Below, one piece after another: positions 1 through 7,255 of a stretch of 61,903 nucleotides of DNA. Source of the stretch: an uncultured Oscillospiraceae bacterium (lineage in GTDB: Bacteria > Bacillota > Clostridia > Oscillospirales > Acutalibacteraceae). Location of the stretch: NCBI GenBank assembly GCA_959601025.1, contig CAUGOD010000014.1, forward strand, positions 1-61,903, read 5' to 3'. The translations under genes were made by a program, and so were the position numbers. The notes below the pieces were generated by a model that searched no databases, had not been told where the DNA came from, and worked only from the letters and a program-made list of their open reading frames with translations. Numbering within the stretch: position 1 is the stretch's first letter; each line of letters opens with the position of its first letter.

Positions 1-5
1 ATAAG

Positions 6-40
6 AAAACCCCGGAAAATGCCGATTTTCCGGGGTTTTT
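6..40 (-). terminator. Intrinsic terminator of rplM-rpsI
   Basis: A 15-bp perfect stem (AAAACCCCGGAAAAT and its complement around a GCCG loop) lies just past the rpsI stop. Read on the minus strand it ends in a T-rich tract. It also has a T5 on the plus strand and could work both ways. Confidence 0.85.
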
Positions 41-69
41 GAGCTTTTGAGTTGTGAATTTGCGTCCGA

Positions 70-474
70 TCAGCGCTTGGAGAACTGAGGTGCGCGACGA
101 GCGGCTTTGAGGCCGTACTTCTTGCGTTCCTTCATTCTGGGGTCGCGGGTCAGGAAGCCGGCCTTCTTCAGCGCCGGGCGAAGCTCCTCGCCGTTATACT
201 GCAGCAAGGCGCGGGCAATACCGTGGCGGATTGCGCCGGCCTGGCCGGTCACGCCGCCGCCGGCGACACGGCACTCGATGTCGAACTTCTCGGTGGTGCC
301 GGTAAGGTTCAGAGGCTGACGGACGATCAGCTTCAGGGTCTCGAGGCCGAAATAGTCGTCGATCTCGCGGCCGTTAATGGTAATGGAGCCGGTGCCGGCA
401 TACAGGCGGACACGGGCCACCGAACTCTTTCTTCTGCCGGTGCCGTAAAAATAGGGTCTGGTATTGTAATCCAT
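70..474 (-). CDS. rpsI: 30S ribosomal protein S9
   Basis: The 134-aa product is full length for bacterial S9 (uS9). It has the N-terminal YFGTGRRKSSVARVRL-type block, the GGGVTGQAGAIRHGIARAL core and the basic C-terminus ending in FSKR, whose tail reaches the P site of the small subunit. The start is preceded by AAGGAGG. It lies 18 nt downstream of rplM and ends at a strong terminator, so the two form the usual bicistronic operon. I see nothing odd. Confidence 0.98.
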   Translation of the reverse strand: MDYNTRPYFYGTGRRKSSVARVRLYAGTGSITINGREIDDYFGLETLKLIVRQPLNLTGTTEKFDIECRVAGGGVTGQAGAIRHGIARALLQYNGEELRPALKKAGFLTRDPRMKERKKYGLKAARRAPQFSKR

Positions 475-492
475 CTTAAGCAGCCTCCTTCC

Positions 493-921
493 TTAAAACT
501 CGTATACTTCGGGCTTCTGCGCGGCGTGAGCATGCTCGGCGCCGGCATAAACGCGAAGGCGGGTGCACGCAGCGCGGCCGATGGTGTTGCTCGGGATCAT
601 GCCGGTCACGGCAAGCTCCATCGCCTTTTCCGGGCGCTGCGCCATCAGGGTGGCGTACTTGACTTCCTTCAGGCCGCCGATCCAGCCGGAGTGACGGTAC
701 CATTTCTTCTGCTCCAGCTTGTTCCCGGTCAGCACCGCTTTGGCGCAGTTGATGATGATCACATGATCGCCGCAATCCACATGCGGGGTGAACGTAGGCT
801 TGTGCTTGCCGCGCAGCAGAGCGGCGGCCTGGGCGGCGACGCGGCCCAGGGGCTTGCCGGCGGCGTCGAGGATATACCACTTGCGGGTAACTTCGCCCGC
901 TTTTGCCATGTAGGTGGACAT
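493..921 (-). CDS. rplM: 50S ribosomal protein L13
   Basis: The 142-aa product is a standard-length L13 (uL13), an early-assembly protein of the large subunit. The family blocks are visible: RKWYILDAAGKPLGRVAAQAA at the N-terminus, the HVDCGDHVIIINCAK segment, and the G(M)IPSNTIGRA(A)-type region followed by LRVYAG(A)EHAHAAQKPE. The ATG follows AGGAGG with good spacing. It is the first gene of the rplM-rpsI operon and sits behind a leader of about 110 nt with a consensus-like promoter. Confidence 0.98.
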   Translation of the reverse strand: MSTYMAKAGEVTRKWYILDAAGKPLGRVAAQAAALLRGKHKPTFTPHVDCGDHVIIINCAKAVLTGNKLEQKKWYRHSGWIGGLKEVKYATLMAQRPEKAMELAVTGMIPSNTIGRAACTRLRVYAGAEHAHAAQKPEVYEF

Positions 922-1040
922 CGCTTTACCTCCTGTATTCCCTAAATTCTATAAAATCTGGCGCTTTTATGCTTTCAGGCCTTTCCACGCCTTTCACGCT
1001 TTCACACATGGCTTCCTCCTGTGTTTTTCACGCGGTCCTG

Positions 1041-1070
1041 ATCATACCACATCCGAAATCCGGCTGTCAA
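1041..1070 (-). promoter_or_regulatory. Promoter of rplM-rpsI and its leader
   Basis: On the minus strand there is TTGACA, an 18-nt spacer and TATGAT. The leader between here and the rplM start (about 110 nt) is purine-rich. It contains four near-repeats of the type GTGAAAGC/GTGAAAGGC/GTGGAAAGGC/TGAAAGC (about 966-1008), which could be a ribosomal-protein leader. I could not match it to the known L13 leader. The rest of the 922-1265 gap holds the divergent promoter of the next gene. Confidence 0.75.
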
Positions 1071-1187
1071 CAGGCAAAACCCGGATTTTTTAATTTACAG
1101 CCCCTTCTCTCTCGTTTTCTCTCTTTATTATGCGATATTGCTCAGTATCTCGCTTATCATTTCATTTTTGATTTCTGTAGTTCCGCA

Positions 1188-1216
1188 TTGCGAAGGGATG
1201 GGTTTTCCTATATAAT
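1188..1216 (+). promoter_or_regulatory. Promoter of the TtcA-like gene
   Basis: TTGCGA, a 17-nt spacer and TATAAT lie about 50 nt upstream of the start codon at 1266, on the strand opposite the rplM promoter. Confidence 0.7.
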
Positions 1217-1265
1217 TAGGAGGAATTTAAAGAACTGGGAAACCGGAAAATAGGGGGCGTCCATT

Positions 1266-1988
1266 ATGTCCGATCCGCTGCAGGAGCTGCTCGCGCCGAC
1301 GCGCGCGGCGGTCCAGCGCTATGAAATGATCCGGCCCGGCGACCATATCGCGGTCGGGGTATCCGGCGGGAAAGACAGCGTCCTGCTGCTTGCCCTGCTC
1401 GCCCGTCTCCGTCGCTTTTATCCCGCGCCCTTTTCCCTCACCGCCCTCACCCTTGACCCTTGCTTTGGCGGGGAGGAAACCGACTATTCCGCGCTGACCG
1501 CCCTGTGCGACCAGCTGGAAATTCCCCATGTCATCCGCCGTACACGGCTGTGGGAAGTGGTCTTTGAGCAGCGGAAGGAGCCGAACCCCTGCAGTCTTTG
1601 CGCCCGGATGCGGCGGGGAGGGCTGCACCGGCTGGCGGTGGAAGCGGGCTGTAATGTCGTCGCTCTTGGCCATCATCAGGACGATGCGGCCGAGACCCTG
1701 CTGATGAACCTGTTCGCGGGCGGGACGGTCGCCTGCTTTTCTCCGAAATCCTACCTGTCCCGCCGGGGGCTGTGGATGATTCGTCCCCTGATCTTCCTTT
1801 CCGAGGAGGATATCGCCGCCGCCGTGCGGAAAGCGGCGCTGCCGGTGGTCAAATCCCGCTGCCCCGCCGACGGCAATACCCACCGCCAGCAGACCAAGGA
1901 ACGGCTCGCCGCCCTTTCGGCGGAATATGGCCCCCTGGCCGACCGTCTGACCGGCGCGCTCCAAAAGGGCGGGATTGACGGTTGGTGA
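1266..1988 (+). CDS. TtcA-like tRNA 2-thiolation ATPase (PP-loop)
   Basis: This 240-aa protein belongs to the TtcA/TtuA branch of PP-loop ATPases, which adenylate a tRNA base and replace oxygen by sulfur. The PP-loop SGGKDS is at residues 33-38. Cys109 and Cys112 form the CxxC (PCSLC) that would hold an Fe-S cluster with the Cys in the later CPADGNT motif (about residue 198), and GHHQDD is the second ATP-site motif. The RBS is AGGGGGCG 6 nt before the ATG. It is slightly shorter than E. coli TtcA. The exact tRNA target (2-thiocytidine 32 or another) is not decided by sequence. It is monocistronic. Confidence 0.85.
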   Translation: MSDPLQELLAPTRAAVQRYEMIRPGDHIAVGVSGGKDSVLLLALLARLRRFYPAPFSLTALTLDPCFGGEETDYSALTALCDQLEIPHVIRRTRLWEVVFEQRKEPNPCSLCARMRRGGLHRLAVEAGCNVVALGHHQDDAAETLLMNLFAGGTVACFSPKSYLSRRGLWMIRPLIFLSEEDIAAAVRKAALPVVKSRCPADGNTHRQQTKERLAALSAEYGPLADRLTGALQKGGIDGW

Positions 1989-2044
1989 GCCGGACAAGTC
2001 CGAAAAGAAAAAAGCCCATCCAAAAATACCGCAAGAATATCCGT

Positions 2045-2073
2045 GAAATAATATACGATTCGTATATTATTTC
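2045..2073. promoter_or_regulatory. Perfect 29-bp palindrome (likely operator)
   Basis: The arms GAAATAATATACGA and TCGTATATTATTTC are exact reverse complements around a single central T. The element is AT-rich in a GC-rich setting and lies about 67 nt before the dehydrogenase start. No T-run follows, so it is more likely a dimeric repressor site (TetR or GntR class) over a promoter than a terminator. No regulator gene is adjacent. Confidence 0.6.
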
Positions 2074-2140
2074 CATGGCGTCAGATCGGTCGGTCAACGC
2101 AATCCCATAGGACGGCGTCACAGGAATGGAGGAATCCCTT

Positions 2141-3079
2141 TTGAAAATTCTGGTGCTGCTGGAAGGCTCCGAGGAGCAGCGCGCGCTGCTTCGCCGGTCC
2201 GTCCCCGGGGCCGCTTTCACCTTCGACGCCGCCCCGACGGAGGAGGCGGTCAGAGAGGCGGAGGTGATCGTCGGGAATCCGCCGCCCGCCTGGCTGCGGG
2301 GAGCGGAAGCTTTGCGGTTGCTGCAGCTGGAGACCGCCGGAGTCAATCCCTATCTGGGAGACGTCCTCCCCTCCCGCGCCATGCTCTGCAACGCGGCGGG
2401 GGCCTACGGCCCCGCTATCGCAGAGCATATGCTGGCCATGCTCCTTTGCCTGTACAAGCGGCTGCCCGTTTATGAAGAAAACCGGAAGGCGGCCCTCTGG
2501 CGGGACGAGGGAACGGTGCGGACGGTAGAGGGCTCCGCCGTACTCGTGGTCGGGCTGGGGGATATCGGCCGGGAATTCGCCCGCCGCGCCCATGCGCTGG
2601 GGGCGAGCGTCCGCGGGGTGAAGCGCACCCCCGGCGAAGCGCCGGAATATCTCGCCGGGCTGTACACCCTCGACCGGCTGGACGAGCTGCTGCCGCAGGC
2701 GGACACGGTGCTCCTCAGTCTTCCCTCCACCCCAAAGACCCGCGGCCTGTTCCATCGGGAACGGATGGAACGGATGAAGCCGGGCGCCGTCCTGCTGAAC
2801 GCGGGGCGGGGGGACGCGGTGGATTCCGACGCGCTGGCCGCCAGCCTGCAGACCGGCCGCCTGGGCGGTGCGGGGCTGGATGTCACTGATCCGGAGCCCC
2901 TGCCGCCGGAGCACCCGCTCTGGCAGGCGCCCAACCTGCTGATTACACCGCACGTCTCAGGCGGGCATCATGCCGCCGGAACGGTGGAGCGGATTTTCCG
3001 CATCGCCGCCGACAATCTGCGCGCCTACGCCGAAGGCGCTCCGCTCACCCACCGGGTGGACCTCCGGGAAGGATATTAG
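2141..3079 (+). CDS. NAD-dependent D-2-hydroxyacid dehydrogenase family protein
   Basis: This is a 2-hydroxyacid dehydrogenase of the SerA/LdhA/glyoxylate reductase superfamily, about 312 aa. The Rossmann motif VVGLGDIGREFARRA carries GxGxxG. Catalytic residues are recognisable: Arg in NAGRGD, Glu in DVTDPEP(LPPEHPLW), and His in ITPHVSGG. I favour a TTG start at 2141 because GGAGG sits 6-7 nt before it; the ATG at 2126 overlaps that ribosome-binding site. The substrate (2-oxoacid) cannot be assigned. The palindrome upstream suggests repressor control. Confidence 0.85.
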   Translation: MKILVLLEGSEEQRALLRRSVPGAAFTFDAAPTEEAVREAEVIVGNPPPAWLRGAEALRLLQLETAGVNPYLGDVLPSRAMLCNAAGAYGPAIAEHMLAMLLCLYKRLPVYEENRKAALWRDEGTVRTVEGSAVLVVGLGDIGREFARRAHALGASVRGVKRTPGEAPEYLAGLYTLDRLDELLPQADTVLLSLPSTPKTRGLFHRERMERMKPGAVLLNAGRGDAVDSDALAASLQTGRLGGAGLDVTDPEPLPPEHPLWQAPNLLITPHVSGGHHAAGTVERIFRIAADNLRAYAEGAPLTHRVDLREGY

Positions 3080-3262
3080 GGAACCACAATCAAGTGGTGA
3101 TCGGGAGGGAGAATAAAAGGCAGCCAGGCGGAATCCGGGATCACACGACACGCCGCCAATAAAAGGATGATACCAAGATCGCAAAAGCTGTATTTTCCTG
3201 AGGAATTTCGGCTTCGCCGAAACCGTTCAAACTTCAGGCTTCAGAAAAGAATGGAGGTTATC

Positions 3263-4312
3263 ATGAACCAGTCGGCAATCACCGCCCTGCGGATGGAACG
3301 CCAGTTTCTGACCCGCCGGGCCAACGAAGAGGAATACCGGGAGCTCTACCGCGACATGCAGCCGGGACAGAACGTTTACTGGAACGGCTTCGGCGACCCG
3401 CCGTCCCTCACCTTTCGGGCGGATTTCGACGACATTGAATTCAACCGCGGACGGCAGGCGAAGCGGGAGCTGGTGAAGGGGCGGTTCGCGGGCGGCAACC
3501 TCGGCTGGATCGTTCCCGAGGACTGGGAGCTGTTCGCCGCCCTTTACCGCAAGCCGCTGACGAGCCCAAACGAGACGCAGCTTCGCATCCTGGAACTGAT
3601 CGAGCGGGAAGGGCCGCTGAACATCCAGCGGATCAAAGAGGAAACCGGTCTGCTGGTCAAGGCGATTACCCCGGCGCTGCACCGGCTGCAGGAAGCGTTT
3701 CTGGTCTACGAGGATCAGTACGACGGGGAATGGGACCGTGGCTGGTATCTGTTTTCCGAAATGTTCCCGGCGGTCGAGCTCGAACGCTATACGCGGCGGG
3801 AAGCCCTGAAAACCCTCCTGCTCCGCTTCGCCCGCCGGCAGGTTCTGTTCGATACGGCCATGGCCAAAGCGTTTTATCATCTGCCGGAAAAGGAAATACG
3901 GGCCGCCGCCGCGGAACTGGCCAGCGAGGGTGCGCTGACCGAAACGGAGGAGGGCTTCCTGCTCCCGTCCGACGCGGAACTGCTGAAGAGTTACGCCCCT
4001 GAGCCGCCGCGCTTCGTATACGCTGTCCACCGCAACGATTTTCTCTATAAATCCAGCGAGCCCGTCCTGAAGGAACGGTTCCGCCCGCTGTACGAAGCCC
4101 TCGATTACGACCACGAGCCGCTGCAGTATCTGCTGATCGACGGCGAATTCCGCGGCGCTGTGGTCGGCCATTTTCGCAACGGGCCGTACGATTTAAACGA
4201 CGTGGTCTGCGACCTGCCGGACGCGGACGCGAGAAAGGAAGAGATTCTGGCGGCCGTAGAAGAAAGCAATTTCGGCAAACGGCCGGAACGGTTTATGGGG
4301 GAAAGGCTGTAG
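3263..4312 (+). CDS. AlkZ-related winged-helix protein
   Basis: The 349-aa product looks like the HTH_42/AlkZ (YcaQ) group of winged-helix proteins, whose best-known members are DNA glycosylases that unhook crosslinks. Visible features are an N-terminal LRMERQFL helix, a winged-helix segment around PLNIQRIKEETGL followed by LHRLQEAFLVYED, and a C-terminal part with RNDFLYKS and a DGEFRGAVVGHF strand. The ATG at 3263 follows GGAGG (3253-3257). I cannot confirm the catalytic QxQ of AlkZ, so activity is uncertain. The 180 nt before it hold a small TTTCGGC-TTC-GCCGAAA hairpin and little else. Confidence 0.6.
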   Translation: MNQSAITALRMERQFLTRRANEEEYRELYRDMQPGQNVYWNGFGDPPSLTFRADFDDIEFNRGRQAKRELVKGRFAGGNLGWIVPEDWELFAALYRKPLTSPNETQLRILELIEREGPLNIQRIKEETGLLVKAITPALHRLQEAFLVYEDQYDGEWDRGWYLFSEMFPAVELERYTRREALKTLLLRFARRQVLFDTAMAKAFYHLPEKEIRAAAAELASEGALTETEEGFLLPSDAELLKSYAPEPPRFVYAVHRNDFLYKSSEPVLKERFRPLYEALDYDHEPLQYLLIDGEFRGAVVGHFRNGPYDLNDVVCDLPDADARKEEILAAVEESNFGKRPERFMGERL

Positions 4313-4362
4313 AGCTACTTTTCTCCACCCGCACCAACGCACTGCGTTTTCCAATGGACGAA

Positions 4363-4398
4363 AATCAGGCCTCCCCGGAGTACCGGGGAGGCCTGATT
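4363..4398 (-). terminator. Terminator of the ASKHA/DUF2284 operon
   Basis: A 16-bp perfect stem (AATCAGGCCTCCCCGG and complement, AGTA loop) is followed by TTTT on the minus strand. It lies between convergent genes and mainly serves the minus-strand pair. Confidence 0.85.
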
Positions 4399-4436
4399 GG
4401 GTATATCCGCCGCCAAGCCCATCCCTTCGGCGGCCT

Positions 4437-6050
4437 TTATTCAAACAGCATACCCTCTACATAATATTCCATAAACCGCGGATTGGCCACAAGCTCCACT
4501 GTCACGGCCCGGCGGGCAAAGGCGGCGGTCTCTTCCGGAAACGCGCGGTTCTGCAAAAGCATCCCCGCCCCGGTGACGGCGGCGTTTCCAATCGCACACG
4601 CCTTTTCGCAGAGCTCCGGCGGGATCAGACCAATCGCACCGGCGTTTTCCAGCCGGATATGCCGACCGAAGCCGCCCGCGATCAGCAGGCGGTCCACCCG
4701 CTCCGCCGTCAGCCCGGCGTGAGCGAGCAGGGTTTTCATCCCGGCGCAGATCGCGCTTTTCGCCAACTGCACCTGCCGGATATCCTCCTGCGTGAGAAGG
4801 ACGGCTACGCCGCCGTTTTCCGGCCCGGTCAGCCGCACCGCAAGCTCGCCGTCCAGCTCGGTCACCCGCTCCGTAAAAGGATGGCCTTCCTCCTGGATGG
4901 CGCCGGTCTCGTCCACCACACCGGCCTCCAGCAGCACGGCGACCGCGTCGATCAGGCCCGAGCCGCAGAGCCCCACCGGCTCCGCGTCCCCGATCGTGGA
5001 GCAGACAATCTCCCCATCCCGCAGGGATACCCCGTCCACCGCGCCCCGTACGGCGTTCACCCCCATGCGGACACCCGCCCCCTCAAAGGCGGGGCCGGCG
5101 GCGGTGGAGCAGCAGAGAAGCGCGCCGTCCACATGCAGGGCCATTTCTCCATTGGTGCCAATGTCCGCGAGCAGGGTAACGCCGGGCCGGGAAAGCATCC
5201 CGCCCGCCAACACCGCGCAGGTTATATCCGCCCCCACGAAGGCCGACATACAGCGGGGCAGGAAAACCGGCGTTTCTCCCAGGCAGGCCAGCCCCAGCGA
5301 CGAGGCCGGAAGCGTCTCCCCGAACGGCCGGGTCAGCGTAAAGGGGGAATGGGAGAGCGGTTCGGGCGATTCGCGGGCCAGCAGATACAGCATCGCCGTG
5401 TTCCCGGTCACGACGGCCGAACCGACCGCCGCCGGATCCACGCCGCAGCGGGCGCACAGGGCGCGGAGCAGCCCGTCCGCCGCCCGGGATACCGACCGGG
5501 CCAGCGCCTCCCCTTCGCCTTCCACCGCCCTGCCGATGCGGGAGATCACATCCGCTCCGAAGGCGGACTGGGGATTCTTCCGGCAGAGCGCGCCGAGCGG
5601 TTCCCGTTCCCCCAGCCGATAGAGCTGGACCACCAGCGTGGTGGTGCCGATATCCACCGCCGCGCCATACCCGGCGGCGGGCGGGTTCAGCGGATACGCT
5701 GGCGTCTCCCCGCCCTCTTCGATCACCGCCATCGCGGCATCTTCCGGCACGGAAATCCAGGCCTCTCCCTCCACCGTGGTCAGGCAGGCCAGGCGGACGC
5801 CGTCTTCCCGCTCCGCTTCGGTCAGGCCTTCCCGTTCCGCCTGCGTCAGAGGAGACAGCGTCCCCCGGGCCGTCACCCGGCACTGGCGGCAGGTTCCCCG
5901 CCCCCCGCAGGGCAGGTCCAGCGGGACCCGGTGCAGGCCGAGAAGGTTCGTAATCCGGATCGGGCCGTCAAACGGCACGGTCCGGGTCGTTCCGCCCGAC
6001 TCGATGGTAATGGCCGCCGTCTTTGCTGTTCCATTCATCCCGTCCGTCAC
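4437..6050 (-). CDS. Corrinoid-activation ATPase: 2Fe-2S ferredoxin plus ASKHA domain (DUF4445)
   Basis: The 537-aa protein resembles the reductive activases (RamA/RACE-type, DUF4445) that restore Co(II) corrinoids of methyltransferases to Co(I) using ATP. An N-terminal 2Fe-2S domain has CGGRGTCRQC plus a fourth Cys in RLACLTTV. The actin-like ATPase half shows AVDIGTTTLVVQL, LLADIGTNGEMAL and LIAGGFGRHI. The GTG start at 6050 is preceded by GGAGG and overlaps the stop of the DUF2284 gene by 4 nt, so translation is probably coupled. It stands next to a PocR regulator and a corrinoid protein on the other strand, its likely client. It is somewhat shorter than typical members of about 600 aa. 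Confidence 0.85.
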   Translation of the reverse strand: MTDGMNGTAKTAAITIESGGTTRTVPFDGPIRITNLLGLHRVPLDLPCGGRGTCRQCRVTARGTLSPLTQAEREGLTEAEREDGVRLACLTTVEGEAWISVPEDAAMAVIEEGGETPAYPLNPPAAGYGAAVDIGTTTLVVQLYRLGEREPLGALCRKNPQSAFGADVISRIGRAVEGEGEALARSVSRAADGLLRALCARCGVDPAAVGSAVVTGNTAMLYLLARESPEPLSHSPFTLTRPFGETLPASSLGLACLGETPVFLPRCMSAFVGADITCAVLAGGMLSRPGVTLLADIGTNGEMALHVDGALLCCSTAAGPAFEGAGVRMGVNAVRGAVDGVSLRDGEIVCSTIGDAEPVGLCGSGLIDAVAVLLEAGVVDETGAIQEEGHPFTERVTELDGELAVRLTGPENGGVAVLLTQEDIRQVQLAKSAICAGMKTLLAHAGLTAERVDRLLIAGGFGRHIRLENAGAIGLIPPELCEKACAIGNAAVTGAGMLLQNRAFPEETAAFARRAVTVELVANPRFMEYYVEGMLFE

Positions 6051-6607
6051 GCGCGTTTCCCTCCGTTATAAAAAATCGCGCTAAAATAGGTCACGGTATT
6101 CGGGCCGTTAATGTACTTCATGCCGCCCATGGCCGCCGCCTCGGATACCGGGATGCCGTACGCCTCCAGCGAAGCGAGCGCCTGCTCCGGATACCGGCAG
6201 GGCTGGTCGTCCTCCTTCGCACACCGTTCGCACATCCGGCAGCCTCCGGCCGAGAGCAGGAGCGAATCCGCCGGAAGCCGGGGCAGCAGCTCGGCTCCCG
6301 CTGTCCGGGTAATCCGATTGTGCCGTGCGCCCGCCACCAGCATCCCTTCGATGTCAAAGGAATCCTCGATATCGGATACCGTCTGGAAAAGCAGGCATTT
6401 TTCATACCCCTTCGCCCGGGCAATCAGCACGTCGATATCCCCTACGTCGGGCGGACAGGTCCAGCATCTGCCGTATTTTCCACAGGAGTTCGCCTCGCAC
6501 GCGGCCCGGAACTCCCGGCGAAACGGCATGTCCGCCACCTCCAGCACCGCCGACCTGAACGCGCCGTGCCGCCGGAGTATCTCGGTCATTTCCTTTTCCG
6601 AAATCAT
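6047..6607 (-). CDS. DUF2284 Cys-rich metal-binding protein
   Basis: This is a 186-aa DUF2284-type protein. Two Cys clusters are visible: CEANSCGKYGRCWTCPP near residues 37-53 and GGCRMCERC followed by a further Cys near 137-150, as expected for metal or Fe-S binding. The family is commonly found with corrinoid methyltransferase and activase genes but has no proven reaction. It is the first gene of the operon with the ASKHA activase (4-nt overlap). Confidence 0.8.
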   Translation of the reverse strand: MISEKEMTEILRRHGAFRSAVLEVADMPFRREFRAACEANSCGKYGRCWTCPPDVGDIDVLIARAKGYEKCLLFQTVSDIEDSFDIEGMLVAGARHNRITRTAGAELLPRLPADSLLLSAGGCRMCERCAKEDDQPCRYPEQALASLEAYGIPVSEAAAMGGMKYINGPNTVTYFSAIFYNGGKRA

Positions 6608-6697
6608 GGATTTTCCATCCCTTCCACTTTCTCTTACCCGCCCAGCGTCTCCCCCGCTTCGGGCGTCCCATCCGTTCCGACTATGCCGGTTTGCCTA

Positions 6698-6793
6698 TAG
6701 CGCCGCCCGGCCGGGTTCTATGCCGACGCTTTCCGGCGGCGCTTTCGAGAAATCCCTACACATTTCTCCTTAATGTCATTATACGGTATACCC
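6698..6793 (-). repeat. Interspersed two-hairpin repeat, copy 1
   Basis: One complete unit in reverse orientation. It has GCGCCGCC...GGCGGCGC at 6700-6742, the small hairpin GAGAAAT...ATTTCTC at 6747-6768, and ends in ATTATACGGTATACC. It shares block order and sequence with units near 47.6, 50.9, 59.0 and 59.8 kb. It sits in the 648-bp gap between the DUF2284 and PocR genes. The rest of that gap holds the promoter and hairpin listed next. Confidence 0.85.
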
Positions 6794-6906
6794 AGAGAAA
6801 TGGCTTGTGTTTTCTCATGGATTTTTGTAGAATTTTACGCTGGAAAGGGACGCTTTTCCTCTACGCATATCTCACCGGAAAAGGAGCCGCTGGAAAAAGA
6901 AAAGAA

Positions 6907-6935
6907 TTGTGATTCCCCCCTGCTTTCGTTATAAT
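6907..6935 (+). promoter_or_regulatory. Promoter candidate of the PocR-corrinoid operon
   Basis: TTGTGA, a 17-nt spacer and TATAAT. It would give a 5' leader of about 310 nt before the regulator gene. A second isolated TATAAT is at 7029-7034 without a matching -35. Confidence 0.55.
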
Positions 6936-7033
6936 ATGCGTAAGAAAGGACGACCGCGCCTTTCGGTAACACCACGAAATTGTACAAAAAGATGCTTGAA
7001 ATTACAAGGAAACCCGTCCGCCGGATGTTATAA

Positions 7034-7100
7034 TGCAGGAGAAGCGGCGGTCAGCCGCGTTTTTTCGCTTGCTCGCTTGCCTGCGCGGTCTGCTCCTGCA
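7034..7100 (+). promoter_or_regulatory. Leader hairpins with a terminator-like stem before the PocR gene
   Basis: GCGGC-GGTCA-GCCGC (7044-7058) is followed by T6, a small intrinsic terminator. It is enclosed by TGCAGGAG (7034-7041) and CTCCTGCA (7093-7100), which could form an alternative outer stem. The arrangement fits an attenuator. I found no cobalamin-riboswitch core. The TATAATGCAGGAGAA start resembles the interspersed repeat family, so this could be a diverged copy. Confidence 0.4.
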
Positions 7101-7255
7101 ATTTCCACCCTTTCCACCCGTTCCGCCCTTTTCGGGCGGCGGACGGAACCGGCGCGAAGAGACGGTTTCGGGGCGCGGGGGACGGTTGGCCTCTATGGCC
7201 GCCGGATATCGTCCTCCCTTCGTCTTTCCGAATCCCTGTAGGAAGGAGCGGCTTT

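Noticed and set aside
1055..1094. Plus-strand hairpin AAATCCGG...CCGGATTT with T-run
   Set aside because: No plus-strand transcript would reach it; the same bases form the rplM promoter spacer.
4659..6071. 470-aa frame antisense to the ASKHA activase
   Set aside because: No family features; the opposite strand carries Fe-S and ATPase motifs.
6936..7255. Cobalamin riboswitch before the corrinoid operon
   Set aside because: Expected from context, but I found no B12-box or conserved core; only simple hairpins.
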